A stretch of DNA of 64,000 nt from DATLZB01 sp035574175 (GCA_035574175.1 DATLZB010000158.1:1-64000), one strand, 5' to 3'; positions 36,701-45,230 are shown, counted from the stretch's first letter. Program-made: numbers and translations. Notes: a model not told the origin generated them from the sequence alone.

Positions 36701-36805
36701 TTCGTGACCCAGCATGCGCTCGATCGCGAGGTGGGTCTTGCCCGTGTTGGTCGGGCCGAGCACCGCCGTTACATTGCGGCTCCGCGTCTCGCTGTCGATG
36801 CCCAT
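33725..36805 (-). CDS. SUV3-like DEAD/DEAH-type RNA helicase
   Basis: A 1026-residue helicase homologous to the mitochondrial degradosome helicase SUV3. Walker A GPTNTGKT is at residues 17-24 and the Walker B variant DEVQ at 99-102. The helicase C-terminal motif VATDAIGMGLNLDVNHVAF and RTGRAG-like QIAGRAGRH follow. A large middle domain of about 400 residues precedes a long low-complexity Pro/Ala/Thr then Arg-rich tail (about residues 800-1000). SUV3 unwinds RNA for exoribonucleases such as PNPase. The tail is probably disordered and may bind RNA. It overlaps the S4 gene by four bases. Confidence 0.9.
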   Translation of the reverse strand: MGIDSETRSRNVTAVLGPTNTGKTHLAIERMLGHETGMIGLPLRLLAREVYDKIAARTGPDKVALITGEEKIRPENPRYWVSTVEAMPRDIEVDFLAIDEVQLAADPERGHVFTDRLLHERGRLETLLLGAGTMREAIADLVRGAHFVSRPRLSKLTYAGQKKITRLPARTAVVAFSANDVYQIAELIRRQRGGAAVVLGALSPRTRNAQVALYQSGDVDFLVATDAIGMGLNLDVNHVAFAGTRKFDGQNHRQLTPAELAQIAGRAGRHMNDGTFGVTGDVGPFEQDVVERLETHVFDTVKTLQWRARTLDFSSLDALRDSLRQLPKEPRLARARMADDVTALENVSADRDVVALAVGPAAVATLWEVCQIPDYRNISAQNHAELVATLYKFLLGPEERIPEDWFARQVAFADRTDGDIDTLANRIAHIRTWTFVSNRPDWLKDPAHWQGRTRAIEDRLSDALHERLALRFVDRRTSALMRRLRDKEALAADISDDGAIHVESHYVGRLKGFCFSPDGQAEGIHGKAARHAAAQVLAKELSMRARRVAAAKQDAFHLSRRGRILWRGEEIARLEPGEKGLNPQVVIIADEHLQPADRDKVQARLDAWLTELIGERLKPLVDIAAAEDVTGLARGIAFRLRECFGALKREAVAHEMRSLDQAARAQLRKYGVRFGAFNIYFPPLLKPAAAELTVVLWSLKHAGAHGMSLDALPELPRPGLTSFAVDPKVPEPFYRAYGFHVCGPRAIRIDILERLADLIRTLLAWRPSEAAATPPKGSTGDGGFTVTPEMMSILGCSCEELSHVLRALGFACERRPLPSTATAPPPAASAEAGARPTDAVGQPETETAESLAATAATAPTSSDAAPTDPAATAPTDTPPSPQAEAAPGAEPQPATLVLPAGDAPQQANAAEPTFVEIWRPRRRREQHRDEDRRRFGRRDKSARPADDQAAGRARTDGPGGRRPKQRPRPKDAPARSPRREEPQAANARTASSPSQKRGAIDPDSPFAALGALKIALEKRAQDPSTS

Positions 36806-36970
36806 GACCAGTGTTCCTCCAGGGGCGTGCTTGTGCAGCTGCAGCGAGCCCCAATCAAATCACCTCGCCGGGTGGTATTGCGCGCAGAACCGGCGCGGCA
36901 CAAGCCCGGCCGAGCCCGGAGGCCGAGCGCGCGCGCCGAAGTCTTCGGGAAACGTCAATGGCAACCGCTC

Positions 36971-37816
36971 TCAATGGATCAGAGCAATCTGCCGGTTGTC
37001 CGGCGCAACGATCTCGACCCGACGCGAGCTCAGCACCGCCGGACCGACGATGGTTGGAATGGTGATCTGATAGGGGACGAGCAGATTGGCGCTCGGCACC
37101 GGACGCAACGTCACCTCAATGCCGGTGTTGGAGGCCATCGCCTGGGTCTCGCTGTTGTTCCTGTAGCCAGCGACGGGAATATATTGAACGCGGCAAACGA
37201 AGGCAATGTGAGGTTGTCCGCTGGGCCGTGCCTCGCTCACCGTCGCAAAACGCCGGAACGACAGGGCGAGGTCGAAGCGCTGCTTGCCATCGAAGACGGC
37301 AATGCGCCGACCACAGGGGTTGCTCGTCGTCCCGCGCGACAGGGCGAGGATCGCCGTCATCGGATCGAGCACGCTCTTCAAGTGATGCTCGCGCACGGGC
37401 ACGGTCTCAGGGGAGGGTGTGCTCTTGGGCACGGCCACCACGCTCGAGACGCCGGAATCGTCGAAGCCCACTTTGACCGAGCCGCTCTTGCGGTTGCTCT
37501 TGTAGTCGAAGGAGAAAACCGCAGGCTTCGGCTGTGCAGTGGCAAGCGTGCCCGAGCTGCTCGTCACGCCCCGCCAGGTGAACGCGCCGAAACCCCAGGA
37601 CAGCTCGGCCGTCGCCGCCAGGGCGTAGGAGCTTCCGGTCACGCTCGACTCAAAGTGGAAATCACCGAGCTCAATGCCGGCCAGAGTGATCTTGTAGGCG
37701 GCGTTCACTCGGCTCGGCCAGCTCTCGGCGTGGACCGCGCCGCTCGCCGGCAAAAACACGGCGGCGACTGCGCATGCGATGACCCGCCGAGAAAAGCGCA
37801 TCAAACAACCCTGCAC
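36971..37816 (-). CDS. DUF3108 periplasmic protein
   Basis: A protein of about 276-281 residues with a signal peptide (RRVIACAVAAVFLPASGAVHA) and a DUF3108 beta-rich domain (NAAYKITLAGIELGDFHFESSVTGSSYALAATAEL). The family is a periplasmic beta-sheet protein of unknown function, related in fold to lipid-binding or outer-membrane assembly proteins. ATG at 37816 or the ATG five codons on (37801) are both possible. It lies divergent from rpmB, a conserved rhizobial neighbourhood, with about 290 bases between the starts. Confidence 0.83.
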   Translation of the reverse strand: MQGCLMRFSRRVIACAVAAVFLPASGAVHAESWPSRVNAAYKITLAGIELGDFHFESSVTGSSYALAATAELSWGFGAFTWRGVTSSSGTLATAQPKPAVFSFDYKSNRKSGSVKVGFDDSGVSSVVAVPKSTPSPETVPVREHHLKSVLDPMTAILALSRGTTSNPCGRRIAVFDGKQRFDLALSFRRFATVSEARPSGQPHIAFVCRVQYIPVAGYRNNSETQAMASNTGIEVTLRPVPSANLLVPYQITIPTIVGPAVLSSRRVEIVAPDNRQIALIH

Positions 37817-37969
37817 GGATCACACACCAGGCTCGGTCAAGCAGCCTCGGCCTACGTGCTCTTTGAGACAATACTGTGTCGCTGCCCAGTGTCACGGACA
37901 AGTGTTAAGAAACCGCCCAGCACAGCTCCAATCCGGTACGCGCCCTTCGCGGCTAGGCATGTCTCAAAC

Positions 37970-37997
37970 TTGACGGCCGGAGCCAGCCTTATGTATA
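37970..37997 (+). promoter_or_regulatory. Candidate sigma-70 promoter for rpmB
   Basis: TTGACG at 37970-37975, a 16-base spacer, and TGTATA at 37992-37997. It would give a leader of about 100 bases before the rpmB start. This is the best match to a housekeeping promoter in the interval between the DUF3108 gene and rpmB. Confidence 0.5.
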
Positions 37998-38103
37998 GCC
38001 CTTGCGAAGCCGGCTGGGTGCAGCGCGCCCGGCCGTCGCATTTTCCGGGCATCAGGATGGTCTTGCCGCCCTTCGGCGCCGACGCGGCAGGGAGCTAAAG
38101 AAC

Positions 38104-38397
38104 ATGACGAGACGTTGCGAGCTTACCGGCAAGCTGCCCTTGTCCGGGCAGCTCAGAAGCCACGCCGAGAACAAGACCAAGCGCAAATTCCGGCCGAACC
38201 TGTGCGCGGTGACGCTGATCAGCGATACGCTGAAGCGGAGCGTCCGCCTGAGAATCAGCGCACACGCCTTGCGCGCGGTGGAACACCGGGGCGGGCTCGA
38301 CGCCTACCTTCTTGCGGCAGACGTGGATGGGCTTTCGCCCCGTTGCCAGCGGCTCAGGCGCGACATCAAGAAGGCTCGCGCGCAGGCGACGGCATGA
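38104..38397 (+). CDS. rpmB: 50S ribosomal protein L28
   Basis: A 97-residue ribosomal protein. MTRRCELTGKLPLSGQLRSHAENKTKRKF matches the family N-terminus, and FRPNLCAVTLISDTLKRSVRLRISAHALR the body. The start at 38104 is fixed by the family; upstream codons back to 38002 are not part of it. The longer C-terminus typical of alphaproteobacteria (RQRLRRDIKKARAQ-like) is present. rpmG is not adjacent. It is transcribed alone, towards the phytase-like gene. Confidence 0.97.
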   Translation: MTRRCELTGKLPLSGQLRSHAENKTKRKFRPNLCAVTLISDTLKRSVRLRISAHALRAVEHRGGLDAYLLAADVDGLSPRCQRLRRDIKKARAQATA

Positions 38398-38442
38398 TCC
38401 GGCTCCCTCCGCGGTAAAGCCGCTTCTCTTTGCCTCTTTCCT

Positions 38443-39576
38443 TCACTCTTTTCCTGCGGCCGTCGTCAGCTCGAACTGCAGCAGCAGCGTGCGTTGCAGA
38501 AAGGCGTTGAAGTTGTTGTCGGACACAATTGTGACCACGATCTCACTGCGCGCGCCTTGGTGAACGGCCAGCCCCTCCATATTGTCGATTTCGTAGCGGC
38601 CGTCGGCCTCAATAAGCACTTCGCCGTCGAGCAAGGCGCCTGGCCGCAGGTCCGAGGCCCGGATCAGCCGCAGCCGCATCTTGACACCCTCGCTGAGGCG
38701 AAAGTAGCGCTCCAGAACGAGGAGGCTGCCATCGGGCAGCGAGGCCGCGTCGGTAATGTCGAAGTCGCCGACGTTGCGCAGGGATAGGCGCTGGGGGTTG
38801 CCTTGCAGCCAAATCCAGCCGGTGTGATTTTCCTGTCCGTCGAGCAACCGCTCGGCAAAGGCGATGATGGCGCCACGGTTGGGTCCACCACGGATGACAG
38901 CCACGGCTTCGAGGCCGGCGTTGGAGCGCATGCGCCGCGCCTCCTGGGGCAGCCTCAGGAAACCGGTGGGAGCCGCAATGCCCCGCGGGCCGATCGGAAA
39001 GATGCCGATGCGGTGGTTGCGCTCAAAGCCGATCAGGAGGGTTCCCTGATCGAGGGTGCCGTCGAGCACCGCCATCGATTCCGCATCGAGATCGCGCTTG
39101 CGATCAAGCCGCCGTCCTCGCGGACCGAGCAACGGTCCGAACGCGGCGCCGGTTATTCCTGAAGGGCGCGTGTCCTCGTAGACGATGTCACCGGAAAGCC
39201 AGGTGCCCTCGTCGGAGACGGCGATCAGGCGGCGCCCATCGGGTGCTACGGCAATCGCGGAGTAGCCACCGAATTCCCGTGCGGGCGAAGTGAGCACGAG
39301 GCCGCCTCTGAACCTCAGGCGGCCGAAGCGCTGCTGCTCGGGCTGAGCGCGAAAGAAGCGATCGATGGGGCGGGCATGAACCTCGATCGGCGTTGGCTGC
39401 GGCGGCTGGGGGGCGGAGATGGCGGAGGGTTGCTGGCTCCAAGCGGGAGGCGTGTCCAGCACAGGCAGAAGGGCAGCCGCGAAAAGGCCAGCGACCGCCA
39501 TCCACAGGGAAGACAGCGCCGCCGACGCGCGCGGCGATGCAGCCGCCGAGCTGCGGATACGGCCCGACCGGCTCAA
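38443..39576 (-). CDS. Exported esterase-like/phytase-like protein
   Basis: A 377-residue protein of the esterase-like activity of phytase family, a beta-propeller found in many rhizobia. A long signal region (hydrophobic residues about 20-44, ending near PAWSQ) predicts export. Typical segments are FGGYSAIAVAPDGRRLIAVSDEGTW, DAESMAVLDG, SNAGLEAVAVI and the final EIDNMEGLAVHQGARSEIVVTIVSDNNFN. The substrate is unknown. Its start overlaps the cobT stop by four bases, so it is the last gene of the J-protein/cobS/cobT run. Confidence 0.85.
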   Translation of the reverse strand: MSRSGRIRSSAAASPRASAALSSLWMAVAGLFAAALLPVLDTPPAWSQQPSAISAPQPPQPTPIEVHARPIDRFFRAQPEQQRFGRLRFRGGLVLTSPAREFGGYSAIAVAPDGRRLIAVSDEGTWLSGDIVYEDTRPSGITGAAFGPLLGPRGRRLDRKRDLDAESMAVLDGTLDQGTLLIGFERNHRIGIFPIGPRGIAAPTGFLRLPQEARRMRSNAGLEAVAVIRGGPNRGAIIAFAERLLDGQENHTGWIWLQGNPQRLSLRNVGDFDITDAASLPDGSLLVLERYFRLSEGVKMRLRLIRASDLRPGALLDGEVLIEADGRYEIDNMEGLAVHQGARSEIVVTIVSDNNFNAFLQRTLLLQFELTTAAGKE

Positions 39577-41453
39577 TTGAGCTTCCTTCGCCTTTTTCGA
39601 CGCCCCGCGGGCATTTTTGGGCGCCGCTCCTCAAACAGCTCGACGAGCTTGTCGGTCATGGCGCCGGCAAGTTCGCTCGGATCCGTGATGGTGACAGCAC
39701 GCCGGTAGTAGCGCGTGACATCGTGACCGATGCCGATGGCGATCAACTCGACCGGAGAGCGCTGCTCGATCTCGGCGATCACCTGGCGCAAGTGCATCTC
39801 GAGATAGGAGCCCGAGTTGACGGAGAGAGTGGAGTCGTCGACGGGAGCGCCGTCAGAGATCATCATCAAAATGCGACGCTGCTCGGGCCGGGCGAGCAGG
39901 CGATTGTGCGCCCAGGCGAGCGCTTCGCCGTCGATGTTCTCCTTGAGTAGCCCCTCGCGCATCATCAGGGCGAGATTGCGCTTGGAACGGCGCCAGGGCG
40001 CGTCAGCGGTCTTGTAGATGATGTGGCGCAGGTCGTTGAGGCGTCCCGGGCAGGCAGGCTTGCCGGCGGCGAGCCAGGCCTCGCGCGCCTGCCCACCCTT
40101 CCAGGCCCGGGTGGTGAAGCCGAGGATCTCGACCTTCACCCCGCAGCGCTCGAGCGTGCGCGCCAGAATGTCGGCGCAGCAGGCGGCGACCATGATGGGA
40201 CGCCCGCGCATGCTGCCCGAGTTGTCGAGAAGGAGGGTGACCACGGTGTCGCGGAAGTCGGTGTCGCGCTCGCGCTTGAACGAGAGGGGATGCAAGGGAT
40301 CGATGATAACGCGCGGCAGGCGCGCCACGTCGAGCGTGCCTTCCTCGAGGTCGAAGTCCCAGGCGCGATTCTGCTGGGCGAGCAAGCGCCGCTGCAAGCG
40401 ATTGGCGAGCCGCGCCACGGCGCCCGACAGAGCCCTCAACTCTTTGTCGAGGAAGGCACGCAGACGCTCAAGCTCGTCAGGGCTCGAGAGAGCCTCGGCG
40501 GCTATTTCCTCATCATGGGCGCGGCTGAAAACCTTGTAGCCGAACGCCTCGGGGTTATCGAGGACGGAGACATTCGGGCGCCAGGGCTCGCGGGACTCGA
40601 ACTCCTCATCACCCTCGACATCGACGTCGAAGCGTTCGGTGCTGGTCGCGTCGGAGGAGTCCTCGGGCTCCCCCTCCTCCCCTTCCGCGTAACGCTCCTC
40701 GGAACTCTCGGCCTCGCCCTCGCCGCCCTCCTCGCTCTCCTCGGTCCGGTCGCCGTTCTCGTCGCTGTCGGAGTCCTCGCCCTCGCCCTCCTCCGGCTCG
40801 CCCTCGGAAAGGTCATCGCCGATCTCGAGCTGGCGCAGCACGTCGCGCAGAAGTCGGCCGAAGCTTTCCTGATCGTCGGCAAGCCGCTCCATGCGAGACA
40901 GCGTGCGGCCGGCACGCTCCTCGATAAAGGACTGCCAGGCCTCGACCATGGGGCGGGCGTTCTCGGGAGGGCGCAAGCCGGTCAGCCGCTCGCGAACGAT
41001 GAGCGCCAACACGTCCTCCAGCGGGGCATCGGCGCGCTCGCGGATGCCTACGTAACGCGCGGAGCCGTAATGGTCCTCAATCTTGGCGGTCAGGTTGCTG
41101 GCCATGCCCGGCATGCGGTTGGCGCCTAGGGACTCGACACGGGCGCGCTCCACCGCTTCAAACACGCTGCGCGCGAGCCCGGAGCCCGGCACCAAGCGAC
41201 GGTGCACCTTGGCATCGTGCACGGCGGCAGTAAGGGCCAGGCTGTCGGCCCAGCCGCGAATGACCGCAATCTCGCGCCGGGAAGGCAGGCGGGAGGGCTC
41301 CGGCAGAGTCACGGTCTTGCCCTGCATCTCGGGCTTGCCCGCGCCATAGCCGACCTCGATGTCGCCATCGCCGGCAATGGAGCGCACGGCGAGCGCCAAC
41401 GCCCGCTTGAACGGCTCGGATGGGGCTTCCTTCTTCTTGGGCGTAACAGCCAT
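39573..41453 (-). CDS. cobT: Cobaltochelatase subunit CobT
   Basis: Large AAA-associated subunit of the aerobic cobaltochelatase (CobNST), which inserts cobalt into hydrogenobyrinate diamide. The 626-residue protein has a highly acidic central region (about residues 210-290, long Glu/Asp runs) and a C-terminal von Willebrand A domain with the MIDAS motif DNSGSMRG. The start MAVTPKKKEAPSEPFKRAL is the family start; the frame extends nine codons upstream. It follows cobS by 33 bases. cobN is not in the window. Confidence 0.95.
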   Translation of the reverse strand: MAVTPKKKEAPSEPFKRALALAVRSIAGDGDIEVGYGAGKPEMQGKTVTLPEPSRLPSRREIAVIRGWADSLALTAAVHDAKVHRRLVPGSGLARSVFEAVERARVESLGANRMPGMASNLTAKIEDHYGSARYVGIRERADAPLEDVLALIVRERLTGLRPPENARPMVEAWQSFIEERAGRTLSRMERLADDQESFGRLLRDVLRQLEIGDDLSEGEPEEGEGEDSDSDENGDRTEESEEGGEGEAESSEERYAEGEEGEPEDSSDATSTERFDVDVEGDEEFESREPWRPNVSVLDNPEAFGYKVFSRAHDEEIAAEALSSPDELERLRAFLDKELRALSGAVARLANRLQRRLLAQQNRAWDFDLEEGTLDVARLPRVIIDPLHPLSFKRERDTDFRDTVVTLLLDNSGSMRGRPIMVAACCADILARTLERCGVKVEILGFTTRAWKGGQAREAWLAAGKPACPGRLNDLRHIIYKTADAPWRRSKRNLALMMREGLLKENIDGEALAWAHNRLLARPEQRRILMMISDGAPVDDSTLSVNSGSYLEMHLRQVIAEIEQRSPVELIAIGIGHDVTRYYRRAVTITDPSELAGAMTDKLVELFEERRPKMPAGRRKRRRKLN

Positions 41454-41486
41454 TGCCGTGCAAGCTCCAGCTTGCCGCAAGACAGC

Positions 41487-42479
41487 TCAGCTCAAGGCGA
41501 CGTTGGCGGCGCTCTCGGGCAGTTCCTCGCCAAAGCAGCGCTGGTAGAACTCGGCGACCAAAGGCCGCTCCAGCTCGTCGCACTTGTTCAGGAAGGTTAG
41601 GCGCAGGCCAAAGCCGACGTCACCGAAAATCTCGGCGTTCTCCGCCCACATGATCACGGTGCGCGGGCTCATGACGGTAGAGAGATCGCCGTTGATGAAG
41701 GCATTGCGCGTCAAGTCGGCCACCCGCACCATGTTGGAGACGATCTTGCGCTTGGCCTCGCTCTTGGCGAACGACTTCACCTTGGCCAGCACGATCTTTA
41801 CCTCGTCGTCGTGCGGCAGATAGTTGAGGGTGACCACGATCGACCAGCGGTCCATCTGACCCTGATTGATCTGCTGGGTGCCGTGATAGAGGCCGGAGGT
41901 GTCGCCGAGGCCGATCGTGTTGGTGGTCGCGAACAGGCGAAACGCCGGATGCGGCCGGATGACCTTAGACTGGTCGAGAAGGGTCAGTTTACCCGAAACC
42001 TCGAGCACCCGCTGAATGACAAACATGACGTCCGGGCGGCCGGCGTCATACTCGTCGAAGCAGAGCGCAACGTTGTTCTGGATGGCCCAAGGCAGGATGC
42101 CCTCGCGGAACTCGGTCACCTGCTTGCCGTCCTTGAGCACGATGGCGTCCTTGCCGACGAGATCGATGCGCGAGACGTGACTGTCGAGGTTGACGCGCAC
42201 GCACGGCCAATTGAGCCGGGCCGCAACCTGCTCGATATGGGTCGACTTGCCGGTGCCGTGGTAGCCCTGGATCATGACGCGCCGGTTGTGCTTGAAGCCG
42301 GCGAGAATGGCCAGCGTCACCTCGCGGTTGAACTGGTAATCGGGGTCGATATCGGGGACGTGCGGATCCGGCTGCGAGTACGCCGGCACCTCCATGTCAC
42401 TGTCGATGCCGAACGTCTGGCGCACGGAGAGTTTCATGTCCGGGAGTCCGGGAACCCCGGCGTTCGCTGCTACAGGCAT
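41487..42479 (-). CDS. cobS: Cobaltochelatase subunit CobS
   Basis: AAA+ ATPase of the aerobic cobaltochelatase, 330 residues. Walker A GYHGTGKS at 72-79, Walker B ALCFDEYDAG, and the opening PDMKLSVRQTFGIDSDMEVPAYS are diagnostic of CobS. ATG at 42479 fits the family; the frame extends to 42626 without support. It lies between the J-protein gene (98 bases upstream) and cobT, the standard rhizobial order. Together they show de novo aerobic cobalamin synthesis. Confidence 0.96.
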   Translation of the reverse strand: MPVAANAGVPGLPDMKLSVRQTFGIDSDMEVPAYSQPDPHVPDIDPDYQFNREVTLAILAGFKHNRRVMIQGYHGTGKSTHIEQVAARLNWPCVRVNLDSHVSRIDLVGKDAIVLKDGKQVTEFREGILPWAIQNNVALCFDEYDAGRPDVMFVIQRVLEVSGKLTLLDQSKVIRPHPAFRLFATTNTIGLGDTSGLYHGTQQINQGQMDRWSIVVTLNYLPHDDEVKIVLAKVKSFAKSEAKRKIVSNMVRVADLTRNAFINGDLSTVMSPRTVIMWAENAEIFGDVGFGLRLTFLNKCDELERPLVAEFYQRCFGEELPESAANVALS

Positions 42480-42576
42480 TGTTGTATGGTTCCGGTGCTC
42501 TGGCTCTTTTGGGCCGGCTGGGTGCCGCCGGTAGACCGGGCGGTCCCTGCGGCCGTTCTCCCGGGTTATTGTCCCG

Positions 42577-43215
42577 TCAGACAAGCCCACCCTGCTTGAG
42601 ATAGTTATAGGCTTGGATGATCTCACGCAACTTTTCCTCGGAGCCGCGGTCCCCCCCGTTACTGTCGGGGTGGTGGCGCTTCACAAGCTCCTTGAAGCGC
42701 GACTTGATGTCCGCCCTTTCCGCGGCATCGTCAAGCCCCAGCGCGGCGAGCGCCTTTCTTTCCAGGGGCTTCAAGCGGCGGCGGCCGCCTTCCGCCCCGG
42801 TGCGCTGGTGCCGTGCCCGCCAGGCGTAAAAGCTCTGTGCGCGGCCCAGACGGCTTTCGGCGAAGCTGCGCAGCTCGGCGCTCGACAGGCCCCGGTAGGT
42901 GCCGTGAGACCAGGCGTTGGCGCCTACCTTCCAGGTCGGCCGATGCCCGGTGACGGCGTCCTTCTGGAACTCCTCGATCTCGGCATCGCTCATTCCCGCG
43001 AAATAGTTGTAGGAGGCGTTGTATTGGCGGATGTGCTCGGGGCAGAACAGGTAATAGCGGCCTTCCTTGCCGCGGCCCATGGGCGCGCGATGCAGGCCCG
43101 GCTCCTCGCAGCCCTTCCACTGGCAGCAGGGAAGACCGCTCGCCAGCACGCGCTCCGCGGAGGCCTGCGGGCGGCGGATGCGCACCATGTCGAAGTATTT
43201 CGAGTCGAGCTTCAT
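42577..43215 (-). CDS. J-domain protein
   Basis: A 212-residue DnaJ-like co-chaperone with an unusual layout: the J domain is at the C-terminus (about residues 150-208, HPD motif in VKRHHPDSNGG), preceded by a region with conserved cysteines (CCQWKGCEEPGLH and FCPEHIRQYNASYNYFAGMS). Such proteins always accompany cobS in Hyphomicrobiales and lie divergent from bolA, as here. The function is unproven; a role in metal or Fe-S related assembly is inference. ATG at 43215 is the family start; the frame extends to 43311. Confidence 0.9.
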   Translation of the reverse strand: MKLDSKYFDMVRIRRPQASAERVLASGLPCCQWKGCEEPGLHRAPMGRGKEGRYYLFCPEHIRQYNASYNYFAGMSDAEIEEFQKDAVTGHRPTWKVGANAWSHGTYRGLSSAELRSFAESRLGRAQSFYAWRARHQRTGAEGGRRRLKPLERKALAALGLDDAAERADIKSRFKELVKRHHPDSNGGDRGSEEKLREIIQAYNYLKQGGLV

Positions 43216-43317
43216 CGGAACCGGAGTATGATCGGCTGGATGACCAAGCACAAGCGTCGGCCGAAGAGCGTGGCCTGCTCGCCATAGGTCAATATCCAAG
43301 GGATCTTTCACAATCAG

Positions 43318-43611
43318 ATGGAGCGAGACTTAACGGCAATGTCGATGGAGGCCCGCATCCGCAACAAGCTCAGGGCAGCGCTCGCTCCGGAGCGGCTGGA
43401 GATCATTAACGAAAGCGCGTTGCATGCCGGACACCACGGTTCCCCCGCAACCGGCGAGAGCCATTTCCGGCTGCTCATCGTCGCCGCCCGCTTTCAGGGC
43501 ATGACCCGCCTGGAACGTCACCGTCTCGTCAACGCGACGCTGGCGGAGGAACTGGCGGGCGGTCTGCACGCCTTGGCGGTCCAAGCGGTGGCGCCGGGAG
43601 AGCTCAGCTAG
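43318..43611 (+). CDS. BolA-family protein
   Basis: A BolA/IbaG-type protein of about 90-97 residues that pairs with monothiol glutaredoxins in Fe-S cluster handling and iron sensing. Family features are IRNKLRAALAPERLEIINES, the HHGSPATGESHFRLLIV segment with the invariant His and SHF, and RHRLVNATLAEEL. The start is not settled: ATG 43318 or 43339, each with only a modest ribosome site. Divergent from the J-protein gene, as in other rhizobia. Confidence 0.93.
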   Translation: MERDLTAMSMEARIRNKLRAALAPERLEIINESALHAGHHGSPATGESHFRLLIVAARFQGMTRLERHRLVNATLAEELAGGLHALAVQAVAPGELS

Positions 43612-43692
43612 GCTATATGGTAAGGGTGGCGCTCGGCTGCAAGCGGGCCTTGAACGGCGAAGCGGGCGGCTCATCCGCCCGCTCCCACCTCT

Positions 43693-43974
43693 CTACCACC
43701 ACCAGCGGCGGCAGACGCGCACCCATCGCACATGGCGATGCCCGCGATGCCAGTAGGTGCGCCGCACCCAGTGACAGCGGTGCCAGCCGCGATGCCATCC
43801 CCGGTACCAGCCACGCCTTCGCCACGTCGCTTCCTCGACGAGGTCAGCCTTCTGGGCGGCAAGGCCGCGTACGGCATCGGCGGTCAGCCCGGCAGGTGCC
43901 GCGGTGGCGGAGCCAACGCCGAGACAGACGGCAACGGCTGCGGTGCACAGAGTGGCAGTGAGCATTGTTCGCAT
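43693..43974 (-). CDS. Small secreted Trp/His/Arg-rich protein
   Basis: A 93-residue protein with a clear signal peptide (residues 1-26, ending ATAAPAG), then a short acidic helix (GLAAQKADLVEEATW), then a C-terminal 40 residues made almost only of Trp, His, Arg, Tyr and Gly with the tandem GWHRGWHR. Such tails bind metals or nucleic acids and also occur in GWxxG/RcnB-like small periplasmic proteins; no family call is made. The ATG lies close to CACTGTCC-type upstream sequence without a strong ribosome site. It converges on bolA. Confidence 0.7.
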   Translation of the reverse strand: MRTMLTATLCTAAVAVCLGVGSATAAPAGLTADAVRGLAAQKADLVEEATWRRRGWYRGWHRGWHRCHWVRRTYWHRGHRHVRWVRVCRRWWW

Positions 43975-44145
43975 CGGCAGGACACTCCCTATTGCCTGGT
44001 CCCTGATGGCAGAGGTGCTCAGGGGCCGGCGGACTGCTCCGCCCAGCGCGATCCGGCAGCCAACGTTGCGCCTCGGACGTGAACCAGCAATGAACGGATT
44101 CCGTTGAGCAAACGGCTCCGGCGCGTGCGCAAGCGCGGCAGCGTG

Positions 44146-45195
44146 TCAGGCGTTGAAGCGGTCCTCGCGAAAGAGGCCAAGCTTCTCCTGCACAGGGCGG
44201 TCGGAGAAGCTGAACAGCACCGTCTCCTCGTCCGCCTCATGCGTTACCGCGCGCCAGCTCGGAACCACGAAAATGTCGCGCCGCCCCCACTCGAGTACGG
44301 TGTCGTCGCCGACTTTGCTGCGTCCTTTTCCTTCCACGACGGCGAACACGGTGGCATCCGTCGACCGGTAACGGGAAGTGGAAAAACCCTTGGGCAGGAG
44401 CTGTATGAAGGCGCCGATGGTCGGCATTGCATGATCCCCCGTCTCGGGGTTCACGTAGCGCATCTTGAAACCGTGGCAGGCGTCGGCATCGCCCGACTTC
44501 TTCAACGCTTCAAGCGAGGTGCGAGTGCGGTCGTAAGGGTAGTTGAAGATCGGCGAGGTGGTGCCGCGCCGCTTGTGGTCGAAGGGCAGCAGGTTGTTGC
44601 CGTAGCGGGCCGGACTGTCGCCGACGGGGCGGGAGATCGGCTGCTCGTCGCTGTTGAGCGGCTCGGCAAATGAGGCATCGAGCGCCTGCACCAGCGGGAT
44701 GTCGAGGCCGTCGAGCCAGAACATGGGTCGGTCGCTGTCGTTGCCGTGATCGTGCCAGGTGAGCGAAGGCGTGATTACGAAGTCACCTTCACGCATGATC
44801 GTGCGCTCACCGTCGACGGCGGTGTAGGCACCTTCGCCTTCAAGGACGAAGCGCAGGGCCGATTGCGAGTGGCGGTGGGCGGGAGCAATCTCGCCCGGCA
44901 GCACCATTTGTATGCCTGCAAAGAGGGAGGTGGTGATACGCGACTGGCCCTTGAGACCGGGGTTCTCCAACACGAGTACCCGGCGTTCGGCCTCCTTGGC
45001 GGTGACCAGTCGCCCCGCCTCCAGCATGGCTTCGCGCACGGCGGCGAACCGCCAGGCGTGAGGGCGGCAATTGCTCTTCGGCTCGGGCGTGACAAGCTCG
45101 CCCAAAACCGTCCAGAGCGCGGCCACGCTCTGGCCTTCGATCCGACGGTAAAAGGCTTGGCGCTCCGGCGTCTCCCGCACGTTCGGTCCTGCCAT
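44146..45195 (-). CDS. Gentisate 1,2-dioxygenase
   Basis: Fe(II) cupin dioxygenase that opens gentisate to maleylpyruvate. The 349-residue length is standard. The first cupin motif is AHRHSQSALRFVLEGEGAYT with the metal-binding HxH and Glu; the second cupin region is in the C-terminal half (FAVVEGKGRSKVGD), bicupin-like. TWHDHGNDSD is also characteristic. Divergent from the maleylpyruvate isomerase/monooxygenase pair with 104 bases between, so the three genes form one catabolic unit. Confidence 0.92.
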   Translation of the reverse strand: MAGPNVRETPERQAFYRRIEGQSVAALWTVLGELVTPEPKSNCRPHAWRFAAVREAMLEAGRLVTAKEAERRVLVLENPGLKGQSRITTSLFAGIQMVLPGEIAPAHRHSQSALRFVLEGEGAYTAVDGERTIMREGDFVITPSLTWHDHGNDSDRPMFWLDGLDIPLVQALDASFAEPLNSDEQPISRPVGDSPARYGNNLLPFDHKRRGTTSPIFNYPYDRTRTSLEALKKSGDADACHGFKMRYVNPETGDHAMPTIGAFIQLLPKGFSTSRYRSTDATVFAVVEGKGRSKVGDDTVLEWGRRDIFVVPSWRAVTHEADEETVLFSFSDRPVQEKLGLFREDRFNA

Positions 45196-45230
45196 GGCAT
45201 AGGCTCCCTAGCTCGTCTCGCGGCGGGCTG

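Noticed and set aside
43755..43767. GGTGCGCCGCACC, similar to the shared 15-base palindrome
   Set aside because: Lies inside the coding region of the Trp/His/Arg-rich protein and lacks the outer bases; probably codon coincidence.
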